64,000 nt of DNA from Ruminococcaceae bacterium UBA1405 (GCA_002305685.1 DBQB01000016.1:1-64000); one strand, 5' to 3'; numbered from the stretch's first letter, positions 17,460 through 25,126 are shown. Notes: a model not told the origin generated them from the sequence alone. Made by a program: numbers and translations.

Positions 17460-18662
17460 TTACTGATCCAAACGAAGGGTTGCGACCGCAACCTTCAGCG
17501 CTGCAGTCCGGTCGGTTTTCTCCCACTGCACATCCAAATCCTCCCGTCCCATATGGCCATAAGCCGCCAATTGGCGATAGATGGGACGGCGCAGGCCCAG
17601 TTCACGGATGATCGCCGCAGGGCGCAGATCAAATACCTGAGAAATCGCTTTCTCAATAAGCGCCTCATCCACAATGCCGGTTCCAAAGGTATTGACATTC
17701 ACCGAGACCGGATGCGCCACACCGATGGCATAGGCCAACTGGATTTCACACCGGGTGGCAAGTCCCGCGGCTACGATGTTTTTCGCCACATATCTTGCAG
17801 CATAGGCAGCGGAACGGTCCACCTTTGTGGGATCCTTTCCAGAAAACGCGCCGCCGCCATGACGTCCAGCACCACCATAGGTATCCACAATGATCTTACG
17901 CCCAGTCAAACCGCTGTCTCCCTGAGGACCGCCAATTACAAAACGACCGGTGGGGTTGATAAAGTAGCGGGTCTTTTCGTCCAACAGCTCAGCGGGAACA
18001 ATCGGACAAATAACTTCGCGAATGATATCGTTGCGGATGGTATCTAAGGTCACATCCGGATCGTGCTGGCTGGAAACCACAATGGTATCCACCCGCACAG
18101 GGCGATGGTTCTCATCGTACTCTATAGTGACCTGGGTTTTGCCATCGGGACGCAGATAGGGCAAAACCTTATCCTTACGCACTTTCGTCAGCTGTTTGGC
18201 AAGCTTATGGGCCAAAGAGATGGGAAGCGGCATCAACTCCGGCGTTTCGTCGCAGGCATAACCAAACATCATGCCCTGATCTCCGGCTCCATTCTGTTCC
18301 TCCACCGCTTGGTCACCGGTTTTCCGTTCCAGGGAGTTGTCCACTCCCAGCGCTATATCGGAAGATTGCTCATCCAACGTGGTGAGGACCGAGCAGGTAT
18401 CGCAGTCAAAGCCAAATTTGGCCCGGTTATAGCCAATATCTCGAATAACCTCACGGGCAATGTGCGGGATATCTACATAACAGCTGGTGGAAATTTCTCC
18501 CATAATCATCACCATTCCTGTGGTAACCGCACATTCGCAGGCTACACGGGCATTGGAATCTTTTTCCAAAATTGCATCCAATACCGCGTCGGAAATTTGA
18601 TCACAGATTTTGTCAGGATGCCCCTCGGTGACCGATTCAGAGGTAAAGTAATAATGTGCCAT
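17460..18662 (-). CDS. metK: S-adenosylmethionine synthetase
   Basis: 400-aa methionine adenosyltransferase (ATP + methionine to SAM) starting at the ATG at 18662 (MAHYYFTSES). The family signatures GAGDQGMMFGYA and GGGAFSGKD are intact, as is the N-terminal EGHPDK motif for ATP binding. An in-frame TTG 24 bp upstream overlaps the AAGGAA ribosome site and is not the start. Expression is controlled by the SAM-I riboswitch directly upstream, giving product feedback. Confidence 0.98.
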   Translation of the reverse strand: MAHYYFTSESVTEGHPDKICDQISDAVLDAILEKDSNARVACECAVTTGMVMIMGEISTSCYVDIPHIAREVIRDIGYNRAKFGFDCDTCSVLTTLDEQSSDIALGVDNSLERKTGDQAVEEQNGAGDQGMMFGYACDETPELMPLPISLAHKLAKQLTKVRKDKVLPYLRPDGKTQVTIEYDENHRPVRVDTIVVSSQHDPDVTLDTIRNDIIREVICPIVPAELLDEKTRYFINPTGRFVIGGPQGDSGLTGRKIIVDTYGGAGRHGGGAFSGKDPTKVDRSAAYAARYVAKNIVAAGLATRCEIQLAYAIGVAHPVSVNVNTFGTGIVDEALIEKAISQVFDLRPAAIIRELGLRRPIYRQLAAYGHMGREDLDVQWEKTDRTAALKVAVATLRLDQ

Positions 18663-18722
18663 AATTTTATTCTTCCTTTCTTCCAAGCAGATGGCTCAGG
18701 GAAACTATTCTGTCGCAGCAGC

Positions 18723-18753
18723 AAAAAAGCACCCGTCCGAACAGACGAGTGCT
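18723..18753 (-). terminator. Expression-platform terminator of the SAM riboswitch
   Basis: Minus strand: AGCACTCGTCTG / CGGACGGGTGCT stem followed by TTTTTT, directly after the aptamer and 61 bp before the metK ATG. It forms when SAM is bound, in the standard model. Confidence 0.92.
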
Positions 18754-18872
18754 TGCTATTCTTCCCCATCTTTCGGATAACCGCAGGATTTGGCACCTTT
18801 GCAGTACAACAGCGACGCACTGCCAGGTTGCCGGGCTTCACAGGGCCTGTCCCTCCACCACTCTTGATAAGG
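18754..18872 (-). ncRNA. SAM-I (S-box) riboswitch aptamer upstream of metK
   Basis: Minus-strand sequence begins CTTATCAAGAG and carries the diagnostic core GGTGGAGGGAC, GGCCC, TGAAGCCCGGCAACC, then the P3 arm, AAGGTGCCAAATCC, and the P4 region ending CCGAAAGATGGGG. Matches the SAM-I consensus in order and spacing. Binds SAM and promotes the terminator at 18723-18753. Confidence 0.97.
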
Positions 18873-18893
18873 TTATATTAAATTTCAGTGAGC

Positions 18894-18922
18894 ATTATAC
18901 GACACAACCGTCATACTGTCAA
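18894..18922 (-). promoter_or_regulatory. Consensus promoter of the metK riboswitch transcript
   Basis: Minus strand: TTGACA (18917-18922), 17-bp spacer, TATAAT (18894-18899), 22 bp before the aptamer. Confidence 0.85.
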
Positions 18923-18960
18923 GAGCATTTTCCACCAAATTGCAAGGAAAAACAACTTCT

Positions 18961-19968
18961 TCAAACCATAATCTCTCCAAAAATACTTTGAGAAAACCTT
19001 TCCCGTATCTGTTCTGGATCGTTGGTTTGCCCCAAAATCCACATCAACTTGGTCACCGCTGCTTCGGTAGTCATATCGAAGCCTTGCAAAACCCCTTGTT
19101 CCAACGCTTTGACGCCGGCCTCATAAATAGAAAAATCACTGCGCTCGTACAGGCACTGGCTGCACACCACAACGGTGATTCCCAACTGTGCCATGGCATG
19201 GAGCTTGGCTACCAGATCTCTGCGGATAAAATGAAGTCCGCCGAGGCCAAATGCTTCAATCACGATTCCGCGATACTGCATTTTGCCCAACATCTCAAAG
19301 ACCATGGGATCCAACCCCGGCGTCAGTTTGAGCAAAAACACATTGCTGCACAACCGATCCTCCAGAAAAAAATCGCCGGTCACCGGTGGGATCGCAGCCG
19401 GATTCAAGCGCAATCCGGTTCCATCCACCATCGCTGCATAGGGCGCATTGACGCTCTCGAAAGCATCGAATCCGGTGGTGCGAACCTTCACCGCTCTGGT
19501 ACCCAAAATCACCCGCCGGTTAAACGCAACAAAAACCCCTCTGGTGCCGCTGGACGCCATGGCAAGGGCTGTCCGCAAATTTTCCACTGCATCGGTAAGA
19601 GGATGGATGATAGGAAGTTGAGAACCGGTAAGCACTACCGGTATCGGCGGATGGCGCAGCATAAAGGACAGGATCGAGGCGGTATACGCCATCGTATCAG
19701 TGCCATGGGTAATGACAATACCGTCATACTCCTTTTGCGCAAACGCAGCGGCAACGTTGCGGGCAATCAACCTCCATTCCTCCGGCTGGATATTGGAACT
19801 ATCCAGGCTCAGGATATCCCGCACCGTAATCTGATATTCCAACGTCAGCGGCCCTAACAACGCCTCCAGCCCCGCGCCATTCACCGTGGGGGTCAGTCCC
19901 TGTCCCTCTTGCCGGAGAGAACTGGCGATGGTCCCTCCTGTGGTAATCAGCAATATTCTTTTTTTCAT
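18961..19968 (-). CDS. Type I (cytosolic) L-asparaginase
   Basis: 335-aa enzyme hydrolysing asparagine to aspartate and ammonia. Starts at the ATG at 19968 (MKKRILLITTGGTIAS). The family active-site segments TTGGTIAS and HGTDTMAYTA carry the nucleophilic and accessory Thr residues. No signal peptide is seen, so it is cytosolic. Upstream in-frame codons exist but have no ribosome site and would add a non-homologous tail; AAGGGATG precedes the chosen start. It has its own promoter at 20083-20111. Confidence 0.93.
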   Translation of the reverse strand: MKKRILLITTGGTIASSLRQEGQGLTPTVNGAGLEALLGPLTLEYQITVRDILSLDSSNIQPEEWRLIARNVAAAFAQKEYDGIVITHGTDTMAYTASILSFMLRHPPIPVVLTGSQLPIIHPLTDAVENLRTALAMASSGTRGVFVAFNRRVILGTRAVKVRTTGFDAFESVNAPYAAMVDGTGLRLNPAAIPPVTGDFFLEDRLCSNVFLLKLTPGLDPMVFEMLGKMQYRGIVIEAFGLGGLHFIRRDLVAKLHAMAQLGITVVVCSQCLYERSDFSIYEAGVKALEQGVLQGFDMTTEAAVTKLMWILGQTNDPEQIRERFSQSIFGEIMV

Positions 19969-20033
19969 AGATATACGCATCCCTTCATCGGTAAAAACAA
20001 TCCCTAAAACAACAACAAACAAAAAACCATACC

Positions 20034-20049
20034 AACCAATCAATTGGTT
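20034..20049. repeat. Inverted repeat in the asparaginase leader
   Basis: AACCAAT / ATTGGTT around two bases, in the 5' untranslated region 35-50 bp downstream of the asparaginase -10. Could be an operator; regulator unknown. Confidence 0.4.
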
Positions 20050-20082
20050 TGGGTGGTGCTCTGAGAAACATCTGACTTTCTC

Positions 20083-20111
20083 AGTATAACATATACCTTT
20101 TTCTCTCACAA
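20083..20111 (-). promoter_or_regulatory. Promoter of the asparaginase gene
   Basis: Minus strand: TTGTGA (20106-20111), 17-bp spacer, TATACT (20083-20088), 114 bp upstream of the ATG. Confidence 0.6.
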
Positions 20112-20129
20112 CCACAGCGAAAAGGAATG

Positions 20130-20158
20130 TTGCAAACGCCGTGGCAGTATGCTACCAT
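20130..20158 (+). promoter_or_regulatory. Promoter of the FakA middle-domain-like gene
   Basis: TTGCAA (20130-20135), 17-bp spacer, TACCAT (20153-20158), 45 bp upstream of the ATG. Confidence 0.45.
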
Positions 20159-20203
20159 AAAGATAACCAATACCCTATTTTTAAAAATCTGGAGGGAACT
20201 ACC

Positions 20204-20455
20204 ATGTTGGAATACCGTTATGATACCCAACTGCTGATTGAAGGAACCGGATTGGATGAGGACATAGTGGGCAATTATTTTCTGGAACACTTCAAAGGAG
20301 ATTGTCTGTTGGCGGTAGGAGACGATACTCTGATTAAGATCCATTACCACACCAATGAACCCTGGAAAGTGTTAGAATATTGTGCTTCATTGGGAGAGAT
20401 TCACGATATTGTAATTGAGGATATGGATCGTCAGGCCAGAGGTTTGAAAGGATAA
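20204..20455 (+). CDS. Stand-alone FakA middle-domain-like small protein
   Basis: 83-aa protein with GGAGGG before the ATG at 20204. The sequence TQLLIEGTGLDEDIV ... GDCLLAVGDDTLIKIHYHTNEPWKVLEY ... IHDIVIEDM resembles the small domain that follows the DhaL-type kinase domain in fatty-acid kinase FakA (YloV), with its KIHYHTN and IEDM motifs. The kinase domain itself is missing, so phosphotransfer by this protein alone is not expected. Databases often call such proteins 'kinase to dihydroxyacetone kinase'. A regulatory or binding role is possible; function unknown. Confidence 0.75.
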   Translation: MLEYRYDTQLLIEGTGLDEDIVGNYFLEHFKGDCLLAVGDDTLIKIHYHTNEPWKVLEYCASLGEIHDIVIEDMDRQARGLKG

Positions 20456-20477
20456 CCCGGCGCCCTAGGCGGTACAA

Positions 20478-20506
20478 TTGAATTCTACCGGTTTTTGTGG
20501 TATACT
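20478..20506 (+). promoter_or_regulatory. Promoter upstream of the terminator/DUF3825 leader
   Basis: TTGAAT (20478-20483), 17-bp spacer, TATACT (20501-20506). Transcription from it would start near 20513, run into a terminator ending at 20582 and, on read-through, reach the DUF3825 gene. Confidence 0.55.
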
Positions 20507-20524
20507 ATATTTTGATGAGTTTTC

Positions 20525-20582
20525 AACACCTCCCAGTTTGTTCCTGTACTTTCCGGGAAACGGTCATCAGGAGGTGTTTTTG
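20525..20582 (+). terminator. Terminator between the FakA-like gene and the DUF3825 gene
   Basis: AACACCTCC (20525-20533) pairs with GGAGGTGTT (20570-20578) around a 36-nt loop, followed by six T. It ends either the upstream small gene or a short RNA of about 70 nt made from the promoter at 20478-20506; in the second case it acts as an attenuator of DUF3825. Confidence 0.7.
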
Positions 20583-20615
20583 TTGTGCATAAACAGAGGC
20601 GAAGCGTTTCCTTTT

Positions 20616-20666
20616 TTGATTGGAACGGGTGACGAGCCACGATACCCGTTGCCCATCCGATCAAAT
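20616..20666 (+). other. Candidate structured RNA element in the DUF3825 leader
   Basis: Three nested helices: TTTGAT (20616-20621) with ATCAAA (20661-20666), TGG (20622-20624) with CCA (20654-20656), AACGGGT (20625-20631) with ACCCGTT (20645-20651), closing a 13-nt loop, with small 3' bulges. It lies 105 bp upstream of the DUF3825 start. I do not recognise a known riboswitch class. Confidence 0.4.
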
Positions 20667-20771
20667 CTGAGCAGAAGCGATATGTTATCCGCAACATTTA
20701 TCCTGCGTCCTGCCCTTTTCCCAAATTGCCGGTAGGATGTGGTTTATTCTTAAGAAAGGGGGCGCTGCGCC

Positions 20772-23228
20772 TTGTCTCATGCGCTGCTCAAACGATACCC
20801 CAGTCTTTACGACCTGGTGTATATAAGCAGCTATCTGTATGAATCTGCAGCTTTTCAGCAACTGCATTATCAGGACCCCACTCCTCCCTGGAGCGCTATG
20901 AGCCGAAGGTATCTCACCGCGACCGACGAAGATTTTATCTGGCGACAAGGGCTTTCTCCTGCCAACAGCCGTACCGCTGAACGGATGCTGATTACAACGC
21001 CCTTTATGTTATCCCCAGACAATCCCATGCTGCTGCTCTGTATCCGCAACCGAAAACCAGACGCTCGTTCCCCCTGGTATGCGGAACGTTTTATCCCCCG
21101 CAGCGAGTTTGAGCGAGCCGGTCAGTTTGCCGGTATCCCTGAGGGGGAATGGCTGCGCAACTGGGCTATCATCCGTTTGGGCGAACCCCATGACTATTTT
21201 GGCGCACTGCAAGAACTTGCTAAAATGACCCATCCTGGGGAACATTGGTATTTTGGGCTGGATGAAGACCGCCACTTCCCAATTTTAGGGAATTTTCTGC
21301 GTTATACTTTTTATAAGCTCTGGTTGGATCAAGCCATCTGCTACAGCGCCGACGGCCAAATGGCCTCCTTTAACACCGGATTGGTAAACAGCCGTTACGA
21401 ATATATTTACGCCGTGTTTGAGCATATCCAGCCACAAAACGGGAAATTTTGGAGCCTTAAAGGCTTTTGCATTGCCGGAGAACAGGGATTGGGAAAAGAA
21501 TTTCTCAGACAGTTTAACCCCATTCCCAAACCTGCACGTTTTTTCCGACGCACCTCCGAGCTGATTTACGAGATTGATTATGACCTTTCGCTGGAACAAC
21601 AGATGCCTTATGTGGATTATAATCATATCATTCATGACAATCTGCGGCGTTTTCCGCTCTCGTTTCTAAGAAATATCTGTTTTGGTTATCAGGAAATCCA
21701 GCAGTTGCTGGACCAGATCCCAAAAGCAGATTCTGCCCCTACGCTGGACCAGCTTTGGGAACAGATCGATCGAAAGGTGGACAACGAACTGTTCATCCGC
21801 ATCAAGGCGCAGATGGAACGGGCCGTACGTATGGGAGTACAGCGGGCCATCTGGAACTATAAAACCGCCATTCCGGTTTACTTTCCCGCTCGGGACGCCC
21901 TATCCTGGTTGCTTCCTCTCGCATTGACCCCGGGCAGCCAGGCAGATGTGGCGCTGGTTGTGGAGCGTTTTCCCAACGGAAATTTGGAGGGACATACCGT
22001 ACTGGATTTGGATATGGCATATACCAACGCCAGACTGGTAAGCAAACCGGAAAGCGACTGGCTCTCTCCCGCCATCATTGAGATGGGACTGGAAACCAGA
22101 ATGGAGATTCAGAATGAGCAGCCATCGTCTTCCTCTAATGAGCCAGGCGCCATCCCTGCTTTGGACAACGATCCTCCTCAAGGGAAAGGCTCCCCCGCCA
22201 AAAATACGAAGGAAGCAGCCAAGGACGTAAAAATTCCGTCTAAAACGAAATCCGCACAACAACCGAACAGGTTGGATGATGGTACCGTTTCTCCCAATAA
22301 ATCCAAGTCCAACAGGAGAAAAACACGCAGAAAGCCATCCTCCACAACAGTCCTCCAGGCCGCTGCAGCTTTCCAAGAAACCGCCACCGGTCAGGTGTCA
22401 GATATAGCGGAAACGGTTGCCATCCTCCCGCAAAAGTCTTCCTCGAAAACTTTCAAGGCAGACGGAAAAAAAGGGAACGTTCCGGCAGAGCGGCCCCCCG
22501 CTCTGGTGGACCAAGAAAAAGCCGCTGCTTCCCAGAAAAAAAATTCCTCGAAAACTTCCAAGGCAGACGGGAAAAAAGGGAACGTTCCGGCAGAGCGGCC
22601 CTCCGCTCTGGTAGACCAAGAAAAAGCCGCTGCTTCCCAGAAAAAGCCTTTGAAAAAAAGCAAGGAAACTGGGAAAAAAAGAAAAGGCCAGACCCCATTG
22701 TTCTCCTCCCCCGACGCTTGCGCTGGAAAAGCGGCTGATTTCCAAAAGGAAGCGGCCACTCAACCATTGAATGCCCCAGAGAAAACAGCGACTGTCCAGG
22801 CTGAACCGTCCGTTCATTCGCTTCACCGCGACAAACAGACATCCTCTCTGCCCAAGGCGTTGGAGATTCTAAACCGTCAGCGCGGGCTTTCCGCTTCACA
22901 GGCCCGTTCCAAGAAAACTTCTGCACCTACGAATGAATTCCAGGAATCTGCAATAGATCACAATAACACCGTTTCTGAAAAGCAAACTGATTTATCTCCC
23001 ACGCTGATAGGAAAAACCGTACTGCTGGACCAGATAAAATTGCGCAAAGGACGGCAAGGAATCGAAGGAGTTTACAAGGGAATCCGCGTAACCGTCTCCC
23101 CTTCTGCGATGCAGCAGCCCGCCGAAAGTTACCTGGGCAAAAAGGTGTCGGTCAAAATCCTTCGAATCAATCCACAAAAAACCCAGTATATCGGAAAGGT
23201 TGTGGAGCAAGGGGAGGAAAAAATATGA
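20772..23228 (+). CDS. DUF3825 protein with repetitive linker and S1-like C-terminal domain
   Basis: 818-aa protein of unknown function. Residues about 1-430 form a compact DUF3825-type domain (features such as FNTGLVN, YEYIYAVFE, DYNHIIHDNLRRFP). Residues about 430-740 are a Lys/Ser/Ala/Pro-rich, probably disordered linker containing a 35-residue tandem duplication (557-626). Residues 745-818 (LIGKTVLLDQIKLRKG ... KVSVKILRINP) look like an OB-fold/S1-like nucleic-acid-binding domain. The start is TTG at 20772 with AAAGGGGG nine bases upstream; no ATG fits. Its stop overlaps yaaA by four bases. An RNA-related role is inference from the tail domain only. Confidence 0.75.
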   Translation: MSHALLKRYPSLYDLVYISSYLYESAAFQQLHYQDPTPPWSAMSRRYLTATDEDFIWRQGLSPANSRTAERMLITTPFMLSPDNPMLLLCIRNRKPDARSPWYAERFIPRSEFERAGQFAGIPEGEWLRNWAIIRLGEPHDYFGALQELAKMTHPGEHWYFGLDEDRHFPILGNFLRYTFYKLWLDQAICYSADGQMASFNTGLVNSRYEYIYAVFEHIQPQNGKFWSLKGFCIAGEQGLGKEFLRQFNPIPKPARFFRRTSELIYEIDYDLSLEQQMPYVDYNHIIHDNLRRFPLSFLRNICFGYQEIQQLLDQIPKADSAPTLDQLWEQIDRKVDNELFIRIKAQMERAVRMGVQRAIWNYKTAIPVYFPARDALSWLLPLALTPGSQADVALVVERFPNGNLEGHTVLDLDMAYTNARLVSKPESDWLSPAIIEMGLETRMEIQNEQPSSSSNEPGAIPALDNDPPQGKGSPAKNTKEAAKDVKIPSKTKSAQQPNRLDDGTVSPNKSKSNRRKTRRKPSSTTVLQAAAAFQETATGQVSDIAETVAILPQKSSSKTFKADGKKGNVPAERPPALVDQEKAAASQKKNSSKTSKADGKKGNVPAERPSALVDQEKAAASQKKPLKKSKETGKKRKGQTPLFSSPDACAGKAADFQKEAATQPLNAPEKTATVQAEPSVHSLHRDKQTSSLPKALEILNRQRGLSASQARSKKTSAPTNEFQESAIDHNNTVSEKQTDLSPTLIGKTVLLDQIKLRKGRQGIEGVYKGIRVTVSPSAMQQPAESYLGKKVSVKILRINPQKTQYIGKVVEQGEEKI
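22440..22649 (+). repeat. Two tandem 105-bp direct repeats inside the DUF3825 gene
   Basis: Units 22440-22544 and 22545-22649 are nearly identical at DNA level and keep frame, encoding SSKT-KADGKKGNVPAERP-ALVDQEKAAASQKK twice (35 codons each). The few differences suggest a recent in-frame duplication; copy number may vary between strains. Confidence 0.9.
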
Positions 23229-24091
23229 TTGCCTTTCTCTCTCCGGCCAAAAATATGTGGGATGCCACCGCACTGCGGGATGGTACGCAAAATCCTACAG
23301 CGGCAAGGATCGCCGCTGTTTTATCCCGCATTCCTGACGCATCCAAAACTCTCCCCATATTTTGGGAAGAAGCCCTTTCCCTATCCCAGCTTCTGAAAAC
23401 CCTCAGCCCCTGGCAGCTGGAAACCATACTGGAAGTAAATCCACAGCTGGCTCTCAAAGCCTTTGAACAGCTGCAACGCTTTGACCCTCATGCCGGTGAG
23501 ATTCCTGCACTGCTGGCCTACTATGGACTACAGTATCAACACCTGGCGGCATGGGATTTTACCGCTTCAGATTTTATGTCGGCGCAGCAGCGCCTGAGAA
23601 TCGTCAGCGGGCTTTATGGGATTTTGCGGCCCCTGGATCGGATTATGCCATACCGTTTGGAAATGCAGTGTAAAATGGATTTCTATGGAAAACGTTTGTA
23701 CCGGTATTGGGGCAGCCGTCTTTGCCAACAACTTTTGATGGAGGATGAGACGCTGATTAACCTTGCCTCCAAGGAATATGCCAAAGCCATCTTGCCCTAT
23801 GCCCCTGCTGAAAAAATCATCACCTGTGACTTTTTCGTCGAGAAACCGATTCCCAAAGGCGGGAAACGGCTGCGCTCCATCCCCACTGCCTCCAAGATGG
23901 CGCGGGGAGAGATGGCACGCTTCCTAGTGAAAAAACGCCTACAGCGGCCTGAGCAGCTCCAGGCTTTTGATTGGCAGGGATTCCGGTTTATCCCTGCACT
24001 TTCCGATAACACCCACTATGTATTTACCCGGGAGGATCTCCCGTTTACAGAAAACAACAGGGATGAAAGAAACTCTGTCAAAATCCCTTAG
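23225..24091 (+). CDS. yaaA: YaaA / UPF0246 family peroxide-stress protein
   Basis: 288-aa YaaA-family protein. In E. coli YaaA limits free iron and Fenton damage during peroxide stress, and the fold binds DNA. The N terminus (MIAFLSPAKNM), the central LSGLYGILRPLD-type motif (here VSGLYGILRPLD), MQCKM and the late IPTASKMARGEMARF are all characteristic. The ATG overlaps the DUF3825 stop (ATGA), so the two are translationally coupled, and GGGGAGG lies just upstream. Assignment is secure; the link with DUF3825 is contextual. Confidence 0.93.
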   Translation: MIAFLSPAKNMWDATALRDGTQNPTAARIAAVLSRIPDASKTLPIFWEEALSLSQLLKTLSPWQLETILEVNPQLALKAFEQLQRFDPHAGEIPALLAYYGLQYQHLAAWDFTASDFMSAQQRLRIVSGLYGILRPLDRIMPYRLEMQCKMDFYGKRLYRYWGSRLCQQLLMEDETLINLASKEYAKAILPYAPAEKIITCDFFVEKPIPKGGKRLRSIPTASKMARGEMARFLVKKRLQRPEQLQAFDWQGFRFIPALSDNTHYVFTREDLPFTENNRDERNSVKIP

Positions 24092-24103
24092 AAAGGAATC
24101 GTT

Positions 24104-24502
24104 ATGGACATTGTAAAAGATATCATTCAAAAAACCGATAATCTTTCCGCCGAGGGAAAACTGCGCATCATCCAGGAAATGGTTCCCGGAAAACAGATCA
24201 CCATGGCTCACATCATCGCCGGACCGGACGCCAGCATCTATCAAAAGCTGGGACTCAATCCCAAAATCGACTACCATAAATCGGCAATCGGCATTGTAAC
24301 CCTCAGCCCCAGTGAATCCGCCATCATTGCGGGAGATATTGCCATCAAAACTTCCGGCGTCGATTTGGGATTTGTGGATCGCTTCAGCGGCACGCTGATT
24401 GTCACAGGAAACTTCTCCCAGGTGGATGCTGCAATGAGAGCCATCCTATCCTACTTCCAGGAAACACTGGAATTTGCTGTGTGCAAGATCACACGTACCT
24501 AA
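24104..24502 (+). CDS. eutS: EutS/PduU-type bacterial microcompartment shell protein
   Basis: 132-aa BMC-domain protein. It has the EutS/PduU-specific N terminus (IIQEMVPGKQITMAHIIAGP) and the segment VTLSPSESAIIAGDIAIK...GVDLGFVDRFSGTLIVTG, typical of permuted BMC shell hexamers. AAAGGA precedes the ATG, 12 bp after yaaA. No other shell protein, signature enzyme or eut/pdu pathway gene is in the window apart from the eutP-like gene that follows, so it cannot build a compartment by itself from this locus. Confidence 0.93.
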   Translation: MDIVKDIIQKTDNLSAEGKLRIIQEMVPGKQITMAHIIAGPDASIYQKLGLNPKIDYHKSAIGIVTLSPSESAIIAGDIAIKTSGVDLGFVDRFSGTLIVTGNFSQVDAAMRAILSYFQETLEFAVCKITRT

Positions 24503-24524
24503 ATACCGGAGGGGTAAGCAGTCG

Positions 24525-25019
24525 ATGAAAAAAATCATACTCATCGGCCGCAGCGAATGCGGCAAAACCACCCTCACCCAAGCGCTCAAAGGCGATCACA
24601 TCCATTATCACAAAACCCAATATGTCAACCATTACGATGTGATCATCGATACCCCTGGCGAATACATCCAGACCAAAAATCTGGGAGGAGCCATCGCTAT
24701 GTATTCTTTTGAGGCGGATGTGGTTGGTTTACTCTTGAGCGCAACGGAACCATTTTCGTTGTATCCGCCCTGCGTCACCGCTGTAGCCAACCGGGAATGT
24801 ATTGGCATTGTCACCCAAATCGATCACGAAGGCGCCGATCCCGATCGGGCGGAAAGTTGGCTTCGGTTGGCGGGATGTGAAACGGTATTCCGCATCAGCT
24901 CTTATACCGGAGAAGGAATCTGGCAGATTTTGGACTATCTGCGGGAGGATGGAGATGTGATGCCTTGGGAAAAAGAGGCAGCATCCCCTTCTATCTCGCA
25001 GGAAGAGGTCCCTGTTTGA
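24525..25019 (+). CDS. eutP: EutP/PduV-family GTPase-like protein
   Basis: 164-aa P-loop protein starting at the ATG at 24525 (MKKIILIGRSECGKTT). Walker A is GRSECGKT (8-15) and IDTPGEY is a G3-like motif; TQIDHEG replaces the NKxD motif, as in other EutP/PduV proteins. PduV associates with microcompartments in Salmonella; acetate kinase activity has been reported for EutP. It forms a two-gene unit with eutS and is closed by a strong terminator. Confidence 0.92.
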   Translation: MKKIILIGRSECGKTTLTQALKGDHIHYHKTQYVNHYDVIIDTPGEYIQTKNLGGAIAMYSFEADVVGLLLSATEPFSLYPPCVTAVANRECIGIVTQIDHEGADPDRAESWLRLAGCETVFRISSYTGEGIWQILDYLREDGDVMPWEKEAASPSISQEEVPV

Positions 25020-25033
25020 CCGTTCAAACAAAT

Positions 25034-25083
25034 AGGCCGGTGCAAAGCTTTATTCAGCTGCTTTGCACCGGCCTTATCTTTTT
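25034..25083 (+). terminator. Intrinsic terminator of the DUF3825-yaaA-eutS-eutP operon
   Basis: Fifteen-bp perfect stem (25034-25048 with 25060-25074, AGGCCGGTGCAAAGC), 11-nt loop and a T-rich tail (TATCTTTTT). Confidence 0.92.
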
Positions 25084-25126
25084 CAAAGGCGTCTTGGAAA
25101 GAAAGAATCTCCGCAGAAAAACAAGA

